Positions 32,576-38,052 of a DNA stretch of 38,052 nucleotides are shown here, piece by piece (position 1 is the stretch's first letter; each line of letters starts with the position of its first letter). The stretch is from Vreelandella neptunia (GTDB lineage Bacteria; Pseudomonadota; Gammaproteobacteria; Pseudomonadales; Halomonadaceae). Location of the stretch: the NCBI RefSeq assembly GCF_022489065.1, contig NZ_JAKVTW010000028.1, forward strand, positions 1 through 38,052. Direction: 5' to 3'. The notes below the pieces were generated by a model. It worked only from the letters and a program-made list of their open reading frames with translations. It was not told where the DNA came from and did not search any database. Position numbers and translations under genes: made by a program.

Positions 32576-33664
32576 TTATCTGTTCCATTGCCTGGCCACC
32601 GCCAGGCAGCTCTCCCAATCGCCGACATGAATTACCGGCGGGGCAGTCTCGCGCTGTTTGTCTAAATGATAGCGGTAGAGCGGGTCGTAATACTCGGTAA
32701 GCAGTGGCGCGAGCCAAGCTTCATGGGCCTGGGGATTTCCATGGGCATGTTCGTTAAACGCCAGTGCCTGAAGCCGCTGCAAACGCTGCAGCCGTGCATT
32801 ACCCAAACGTTTGCCCAGACGGATCAGCGCATTACTTAACTGCGCCTGCATCAGTTGCCAGCCCTGATCGGCACCATAGCGAGCGGCATAGGCCTGCTCT
32901 AAATCGATAATGTAGTCCTGCTGAATCTGAGCAAGACGCCAATCCAGAGGCATTTCGATACGCACACGAGGCGCTTGCTGCAGTGCACGCCAGAAGCTCA
33001 AGGGAATATTGGCACTGCCAATCTGGCGAGACTCGTCTTCGATAACCAGCCCTTCGGTTAAGCTGATTAATCGTTTGGCCAGTGCATGCTCAAAATTGAT
33101 TTGTGTGGCAGGCTCTTCCGGCCTGCGCCCGAAGGCGGAGCCTTTATGGTGCGCGAAGGCTTCCAGATCAACGCCGTTATCGAGCTGATTAATCAGCGTG
33201 GTTTTTGCACATCCCGTCAGCCCTGCGACCACCAGCATCGGCTGCTGCGCGGCGGTCTCAATACGCTCACATAGCGCTTGGCGCATGGCTTTCCAACCAC
33301 CCTCCAAGCGTGGTCTTGAGATGCCTGCATCTTCTAACCACTGCTGAGCAATTTGTGAGCGCAGCCCACCGCGAAAGCAGTAAATCAATGCTTCTGGATG
33401 CTCGGCTAAATACGCCTTCCACGCTTCAATTCGAGCTTGCTTGACCTCACCACTGACTAAGCGTTCGCCTAGCTTAATGGCCGCGGCTTGGCCCTGCTGT
33501 TTATAAGCGATACCCACCTGATGGCGCTCATTGTCAATCATTAACGGCAGATTGACGGCCCCTGGCAGCGCACCCTGGGCAAACTCCACCGGGGCGCGCA
33601 CATCGATTAGCGACTGCTCTTCTTTGATTAAGCTTAATACCGCTGGTCGGGTGGCTAGCGTCAC
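32576..33664 (-). CDS. mnmH: tRNA 2-selenouridine synthase
   Basis: This 362-residue SelU/MnmH has an N-terminal rhodanese domain (LIDVRAPVEFAQGALPGAVN) with the active Cys in LIYCFRGGLRSQIAQQWL (near residue 96). A P-loop domain follows with VVAGLTGCAKTTLINQ (near residue 146). It replaces sulfur by selenium in the wobble 2-thiouridine of tRNA-Lys, Glu and Gln, using selenophosphate from SelD. The start is GTG at 33664 and overlaps the selD stop as GTGA, so translation is coupled. The length matches the family (about 360). Confidence 0.96.
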   Translation of the reverse strand: MTLATRPAVLSLIKEEQSLIDVRAPVEFAQGALPGAVNLPLMIDNERHQVGIAYKQQGQAAAIKLGERLVSGEVKQARIEAWKAYLAEHPEALIYCFRGGLRSQIAQQWLEDAGISRPRLEGGWKAMRQALCERIETAAQQPMLVVAGLTGCAKTTLINQLDNGVDLEAFAHHKGSAFGRRPEEPATQINFEHALAKRLISLTEGLVIEDESRQIGSANIPLSFWRALQQAPRVRIEMPLDWRLAQIQQDYIIDLEQAYAARYGADQGWQLMQAQLSNALIRLGKRLGNARLQRLQRLQALAFNEHAHGNPQAHEAWLAPLLTEYYDPLYRYHLDKQRETAPPVIHVGDWESCLAVARQWNR

Positions 33665-34698
33665 CCGACCACCTCAATAGAGGCGTTACCTTGGCGCGCT
33701 TTCATTACCCCGAATGACTGTAACGACAGGCCGAATTCACGGCCAATGCGCTCAACGTCATCCTCCCAGGCGGGGTCGACACTAATAAGTAGCCCGCCAG
33801 AGGTTTGCGGATCGCATAGCCACTGCCAATGGGCTTCATCCATGGCAGGCAGGCTTTCACCGAGCGCGTCGCGATTACGCAGCGTTCCGCCTGGCACGGC
33901 GCCTTGACGGCGATAGGATTCCGCCTCGGCTAAGCGAGGAAGCTTACGGAAATCAATTTGCGCCATCACGTTGCTGGCCTGACACATCTCAGCAAGGTGG
34001 CCTGCCAAACCAAAACCAGTGACATCGGTCATGGCGTTGACCCCTTTCACATCAGCAAGCTTTACGCCAATGCTATTGGGCTTGAGCATGGTTTCTCGGG
34101 CAAGACCATGATGCCCCATTTCCAGCAAACCGCGCTTTTCTGCCGTGGTAAGCATACCGACGCCTAGTGGCTTGGTTAAGAACAGCAGGTCGCCAGGCTT
34201 GGCAGTGCTGTTTAGTTTAAGCTTGTCTAGATCGACCAAGCCGTTAACGGCGAGCCCGAAAATCGGCTCTGGAGCATCAATAGAGTGGCCACCGGCCAGG
34301 GCTACGCCTAATTCACGGCACACAGCCTGAGCGCCGGCCATTACATCGCCTGCTACTTCAGCGCTAAGCTTATCCAATGGCCAACCTAAAATACCTAACG
34401 CCATTACTGGCGTGCCACCCATTGCATAAACATCACTGATGGCATTGGTGGCTGCGATACGCCCAAAATCAAAGGGGTCATCGACAATGGGCATAAAGAA
34501 GTCCGTGGTGGCAATCATGCCGCGACCATCACCGAGATCGTAGACGGCCGCATCTTCACGTCCTTGATTGCCAACAATAAGCTGCTTATGGCCCGCCGCT
34601 GGGCCGGCCTTGGCCAGAATCCCATCCAGCACATCTGGGGCGATTTTGCAGCCGCAGCCTGCGCCGTGGCTATATTGGGTCAAACGAATAGAACTCAT
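33661..34698 (-). CDS. selD: Selenide, water dikinase (selenophosphate synthase)
   Basis: From ATG at 34698 (345 residues, after an AGGAGA site) the N terminus contains HGAGCGCKIAPDVL, with a catalytic Cys in place of selenocysteine. It also has the conserved LIVGNQGREDAAVYDLGDG, IATTDFFMPIVDDPFDFGRI and LAGGHSIDAPEPIFGLAVNG. It makes selenophosphate from selenide and ATP. Paired with mnmH it feeds tRNA selenation. No selA or selB is in the window, so use for selenoproteins cannot be judged. An ATG at 34716 is possible but lacks a good site. Confidence 0.97.
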   Translation of the reverse strand: MSSIRLTQYSHGAGCGCKIAPDVLDGILAKAGPAAGHKQLIVGNQGREDAAVYDLGDGRGMIATTDFFMPIVDDPFDFGRIAATNAISDVYAMGGTPVMALGILGWPLDKLSAEVAGDVMAGAQAVCRELGVALAGGHSIDAPEPIFGLAVNGLVDLDKLKLNSTAKPGDLLFLTKPLGVGMLTTAEKRGLLEMGHHGLARETMLKPNSIGVKLADVKGVNAMTDVTGFGLAGHLAEMCQASNVMAQIDFRKLPRLAEAESYRRQGAVPGGTLRNRDALGESLPAMDEAHWQWLCDPQTSGGLLISVDPAWEDDVERIGREFGLSLQSFGVMKARQGNASIEVVG

Positions 34699-34753
34699 CG
34701 TGTCTCTCCTTGGCACTTAGGGGTAGCATTATTCTAGCTCAGCATGGCGCACA

Positions 34754-36124
34754 CTACAGAGCATCCAGCGCATCGCTGAGCTTATCCACAGCGATGACTT
34801 CCATGCCTTTGGGTGCCTGCTTGGGGGCGTTAGCGCGCGGCACGATGGCGCGTAGAAAACCGTGTTTGGCCGCCTCGGCAATACGCTCTTGACCACTGGG
34901 TACCGGGCGTATTTCACCGGAAAGCCCTACTTCACCAAATACCACTAATTCTTTGGGCAAAGCGCGGTTCTGTAAACTCGATACCACCGCTAGCAACACC
35001 GCGAGGTCGGCGCTGGTTTCGAGCACTTTGACACCGCCGACGACGTTCAAGAACACATCCTGATCGCCGGTAAACAATCCACCGTGTCGATTAAGTACCG
35101 CAAGCAACATGGCCAAACGATTTTGATCAACGCCTACCGCTACCCGACGCGGATTACCGAGCGCCGATTCATCTACCAGTGCCTGCACCTCAACGAGAAT
35201 AGGCCTGGTGCCTTCCCATACCACCATTACAAGACTGCCGGGCGCTTGTATTTCTTGGCGGGAAAGGAAGATTGCGCTTGGGTTTTTGACCTCTTTGAGC
35301 CCCTGTTCAAGCATAGCGAAGACGCCTAGCTCGTTAACGGCGCCAAAGCGGTTTTTCTGGCCACGCAGGGTACGAAAGCGCGAGTCTGCACCGCCTTCTA
35401 ACAACAGCGAAGCATCAATCATATGCTCAAGCACTTTAGGGCCCGCCAGAGAACCATCTTTCGTCACGTGCCCCACCAATAGCAGAACGGTGTTGGTTTT
35501 CTTGGCAAAGCGCGTTAATGCAGCCGCCGACTCGCGCACCTGGGCAACGCCCCCCGGTGCAGAGCTGATATCTTCTAAGTGCATCGTTTGGATCGAGTCG
35601 ATCACCAGAATTTCTGGCTTCTCCCGCTCGGCCACCGCAAGAATGGTCTCTACGCTGGTTTCAGCCAGCATTTTTAAGCCGTTGGTAGGTAGCTGTAGAC
35701 GATGAGCACGCATCGCTACCTGAGAGAGCGACTCCTCACCAGTCACATAGAGAATACGCCGCTGCTGGGCCAGTTTGCAGGCGGTTTGTAGCAGCAGTGT
35801 CGACTTACCTGCCCCAGGATTACCGCCGAGCAGTACCGCAGAACCAGGAACAAGTCCGCCACCCAGCACGCGATCAAACTCCGCAAACGTAGAGCTCATG
35901 CGAGGCACTTCGCTGAGATCCACATTACCGAGATCGATAACTTCACGCGAAAGATCCCCCGCGTAACCCGTTCGGCCAGGGGAGGCCCCGCCTCCAGGCC
36001 GAGCGCTCGCTAAATGCACCTCACTGAGGGTATTCCACTCTTGGCAACTGCTGCACTGCCCTTGCCATTTGCGATATTCGGCGCCGCATTCCGTGCATAC
36101 AAAGGCGCTTTTGGCTTTGGCCAC
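34754..36124 (-). CDS. radA: DNA repair protein RadA
   Basis: The best start is GTG at 36124 (VAKAKSAFVC, 456 residues), behind GGAGGAG, because RadA proteins begin like this. The upstream ATG at 36187 adds a non-homologous leader. Features are a four-Cys zinc finger (CTECG and CSSCQEW), Walker A LLGGNPGAGKSTLLLQ, the RadA-specific GQKNRFGAVNELGVF motif, and a Lon-protease-like C-terminal domain (LAVLLAVVSSLQNRALPKEL). RadA is a hexameric branch-migration helicase acting with RecA. It is 55 bases upstream of selD on the same strand. Confidence 0.97.
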   Translation of the reverse strand: MAKAKSAFVCTECGAEYRKWQGQCSSCQEWNTLSEVHLASARPGGGASPGRTGYAGDLSREVIDLGNVDLSEVPRMSSTFAEFDRVLGGGLVPGSAVLLGGNPGAGKSTLLLQTACKLAQQRRILYVTGEESLSQVAMRAHRLQLPTNGLKMLAETSVETILAVAEREKPEILVIDSIQTMHLEDISSAPGGVAQVRESAAALTRFAKKTNTVLLLVGHVTKDGSLAGPKVLEHMIDASLLLEGGADSRFRTLRGQKNRFGAVNELGVFAMLEQGLKEVKNPSAIFLSRQEIQAPGSLVMVVWEGTRPILVEVQALVDESALGNPRRVAVGVDQNRLAMLLAVLNRHGGLFTGDQDVFLNVVGGVKVLETSADLAVLLAVVSSLQNRALPKELVVFGEVGLSGEIRPVPSGQERIAEAAKHGFLRAIVPRANAPKQAPKGMEVIAVDKLSDALDAL

Positions 36125-36246
36125 TGCTGTTACACTCCTCCGGTTGCAAGCGCTGTCTGACAACGTCCTCTGAGTTGCCACATGCACTCAATCTTATTAA
36201 TCATTTCGACTACAACCCTTTTAACACTACTGGACTCAACAAACAC

Positions 36247-36271
36247 AAAAGGCGGCCAGTGGCCGCCTTTT
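36247..36271 (-). terminator. Terminator between the NlpE-like gene and radA (symmetric)
   Basis: AAAAGGCGGCC (36247-36257) and GGCCGCCTTTT (36261-36271) form a strong stem with a three-base loop. The A-run and T-run make it usable in both directions. It is placed 19 bases after the NlpE-like stop. Confidence 0.85.
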
Positions 36272-36290
36272 ATACTGCACTACTAACGCG

Positions 36291-36737
36291 TTACTGACGC
36301 TTTAGCTGCAGCATTTCACCGTTTTCAAAACGACGACGCTCTGGGTCAATCAGCTCCAGCGTGCTCGGGTCGATACGCATGAAGTAATAGATTTGACCGT
36401 CTCCATTCGGCGTCAGCTCGTAAACGGTGGCGTCTGGATCAGAGGGTGTACCGGTCAGCACTTCCCAATTACCCGCATAGTTTTCATCCGGGGGGGTTTG
36501 GGGGTGATTACGGTAGGTAGCGTTGAGTGTGAAAGTACGCTCTTCCGCCGCGCTTGTCTCTTCACCTACCATCGTGACATCCAGATCGATACCGTCGCAG
36601 TTGCGGCAAGGTAAAGAGCCCTGGTAATTTTGCTGTGCGGTAGCCGCTTCCTCTTGCTGCTGCTCCATAGGGCCGCTAGCGCAGCCAGCCAACAGTGCCA
36701 ACATAGCCGAACCGGCTAGCAAACTCTTAAGTTGCAT
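36291..36737 (-). CDS. NlpE-like lipoprotein
   Basis: This 148-residue protein has a lipoprotein signal peptide with lipobox LLAGC (Cys 19). The mature part begins with a Gln/Glu-rich linker. It then reads YQGSLPCRNCDGIDLDVTMV, the CxxC-bearing start of the NlpE N-terminal domain, and ends with the small barrel (YFMRIDPSTLELIDPE). NlpE senses outer-membrane adhesion and copper stress in E. coli through the Cpx system. This version is only the N-terminal domain, as is common outside enterobacteria. GGAG precedes ATG. Confidence 0.88.
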   Translation of the reverse strand: MQLKSLLAGSAMLALLAGCASGPMEQQQEEAATAQQNYQGSLPCRNCDGIDLDVTMVGEETSAAEERTFTLNATYRNHPQTPPDENYAGNWEVLTGTPSDPDATVYELTPNGDGQIYYFMRIDPSTLELIDPERRRFENGEMLQLKRQ

Positions 36738-36903
36738 AGAGTGTCTCCTTCATCTCGTGTTGGGCATCACATTTATTTACGCGCAGTTGTGACAGCATAA
36801 CCGCTACAAGGTGCGACGCACACCCCTAGTGACGCGAATGCTTGCGCTTAGTTAGCCTTCAAGCGACCATGGCGTACCTTGCTAGGATAATCAGGTTACC
36901 CTC

Positions 36904-37962
36904 ATGAGCCAATACTGGAGTCCGGCCGTTCGCGAACTTACCCCTTACGTGCCCGGTGAGCAGCCACGCGAGCAGCTAGTCAAACTCAATACCAATGAAA
37001 ACCCTTACCCACCTGCGCCTGGCGTCGGTGAGGCGCTACGCGACTATGCAACAGACCATCTGCGCCTCTACCCTGACCCTACTTCTAAAGCATTGCGTGA
37101 AGCTCTGGCAGAGACGTTTCAGGTAACAAGCAGCCAGGTGTTTGTAGGTAATGGCTCAGACGAAGTTCTCGCGTTTGCCTTTCAAGCTTTCTTTTGCCAT
37201 CAAGCGCCGCTTGATGTGCCTGCGATAACCTATAGTTTTTACCCTGTTTACGCCAATCTCTATGGCGTAAAGCTGCGCAAACATCCACTTAATAAGCAGT
37301 GGGAAGTCGATATTGATGCTCTCGCCAAGGATGCTGACCGCAGCGGCGTTATCTTTGCCAACCCCAACGCGCCTACTGGCCATGCGCATTCGCTTGCGAC
37401 GATCGAGTCGCTGCTTAAGCGCGTCACTGATCGTGTAGTGCTGGTGGATGAGGCTTATGTTGATTTCGGCGCTGAGAGCGCTGTAACGCTGATTGATCGT
37501 TATCCCAACCTATTGGTAACGGGAACATTTTCTAAGTCCCGTAGTTTGGCTGGTTTGCGATTAGGCTATGCGGTGGGCTCTGAAGAATTGATCGATGGCC
37601 TGCTGCGGGTAAAAGACTCTTTCAACTCTTACCCAGTGGATAGCCTGGCAAGCTTAGTAGGCATTGCCGCTCTGAAAGATGTCGAGCATTTCGAAGCCTG
37701 CCGTGAGCATGTCATTACCACGCGTGAACGTACTCGCCAGCGCCTTGAAGCGCTAGGGTTTGAGGTATTGCCCTCGAAGGCTAATTTTGTGCTTGCTCAG
37801 CATCCTGATTACGAAGGCGCACAGCTATTTGCGGGCCTACGCGAGCGCGGCATTCTGGTGCGTCATTTTAATACTAAAGACCTCAGTAACTTCCTACGTA
37901 TCACCATCGGCACCGATGATGAGATGGATAGTTTGATTGAAGCATTAGAGACGCTTCTTTAA
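36904..37962 (+). CDS. hisC: Histidinol-phosphate aminotransferase
   Basis: This 352-residue fold type I aminotransferase has LVKLNTNENPYPPAPGVGEA at the N terminus and FVGNGSDEVLAFAFQAF. The PLP region includes NPNAPTGH and VVLVDEAYVDF, and the Schiff-base Lys is in TGTFSKSRSLAGLRLGYAVG (near residue 210). The C terminus has FLRITIGTDDEMDSLIEAL. It converts imidazole acetol phosphate to histidinol phosphate with glutamate. It sits alone, away from hisBHAF. Confidence 0.97.
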   Translation: MSQYWSPAVRELTPYVPGEQPREQLVKLNTNENPYPPAPGVGEALRDYATDHLRLYPDPTSKALREALAETFQVTSSQVFVGNGSDEVLAFAFQAFFCHQAPLDVPAITYSFYPVYANLYGVKLRKHPLNKQWEVDIDALAKDADRSGVIFANPNAPTGHAHSLATIESLLKRVTDRVVLVDEAYVDFGAESAVTLIDRYPNLLVTGTFSKSRSLAGLRLGYAVGSEELIDGLLRVKDSFNSYPVDSLASLVGIAALKDVEHFEACREHVITTRERTRQRLEALGFEVLPSKANFVLAQHPDYEGAQLFAGLRERGILVRHFNTKDLSNFLRITIGTDDEMDSLIEALETLL

Positions 37963-37971
37963 TAAAGGGTT

Positions 37972-38028
37972 AGGTGTGAGGTGTTGAAGTTTACCCCTCA
38001 CACCTCACTATTTACCCCTCACGACCAT
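37972..38028. repeat. Hairpin of TG-rich intergenic repeat after hisC
   Basis: AGGTGTGAGG (37972-37981) pairs with CCTCACACCT (37996-38005) across a 14-base loop. TTTACCCCTCAC occurs twice (37990-38001 and about 38011-38022). It may serve as the hisC terminator or be one copy of a low-complexity intergenic repeat family. It continues near the window end. Confidence 0.5.
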
Positions 38029-38052
38029 GCAAAAAAAATCCCCCAAGGCATA

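Overview
The window looks like a chromosome segment of a gammaproteobacterium, most likely a member of the Halomonadaceae (Halomonas or a close relative). This is inferred from the style of the core proteins (HisBHAF, HisC, MutY, YggX, SelD/MnmH, RadA, YjaG family), from the separate hisC locus, and from the moderate to high G+C content. No database search was possible, so the genus is an inference.

Layout. (1) Positions 1 to about 22.6 kb are accessory DNA. The left edge holds the N-terminal 770 codons of a DUF4011-type superfamily 1 helicase (minus strand). A decayed gene, a DEDDh exonuclease and a possible tiny membrane protein follow. From 13.3 kb down to 4.1 kb, all on the minus strand, lies a five-gene type I restriction-modification locus in transcription order hsdR, fic, hsdM, hsdS and a PD-(D/E)XK nuclease. 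It has striking palindromic elements upstream of hsdR and upstream of fic. A tyrosine-recombinase-like integrase with a small SAM-like partner (14.3-15.6 kb) follows, preceded by a two-tier hairpin. Next is a minus-strand pair of exported proteins (15.8-18.2 kb): a Gly/Ala-rich membrane plus TPR protein and a signal-peptide-bearing PD-(D/E)XK-like nuclease. From 18.8 to 22.3 kb there are a DUF2201-like metallopeptidase domain protein, a WYL regulator, a gamma-glutamylcyclotransferase-like protein, an OGFr-domain pseudogene, a scrap of a second hsdR, a small hypothetical gene and an AlpA-like regulator.

(2) The accessory block abuts a tRNA cluster (Phe-GAA, Gln-UUG, Thr-UGU, transcribed leftward in that order). 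The 3' end of tRNA-Thr faces the accessory DNA, which is the usual geometry for a tRNA-associated island. A 29-bp copy of the tRNA-Thr D/anticodon region lies on the far side of the cluster.

(3) Positions 23.1 to 38 kb are ordinary chromosomal genes. yggX, mutY, asmA-like and a PanZ-like acetyltransferase are on the minus strand. The histidine genes hisB-hisH-hisA-hisF follow on the plus strand, then a small outer-membrane-like protein. A YjaG (DUF416) gene diverges from a glutamine-amidotransferase-like gene lacking its catalytic Cys. The selenium genes selD-mnmH and radA, an NlpE-like lipoprotein and hisC complete the window.

How it works together. The left half has the character of a defence and mobility island: helicase, type I RM with Fic and an extra nuclease, recombinase, AlpA, pseudogenes and RM debris. 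The least explained parts are the exported TPR/nuclease pair, the paired 23-bp palindromes upstream of hsdR, the dense palindrome cluster in front of fic, and the hairpin ahead of the integrase. The right half covers histidine biosynthesis, oxidative DNA repair and tRNA selenation.
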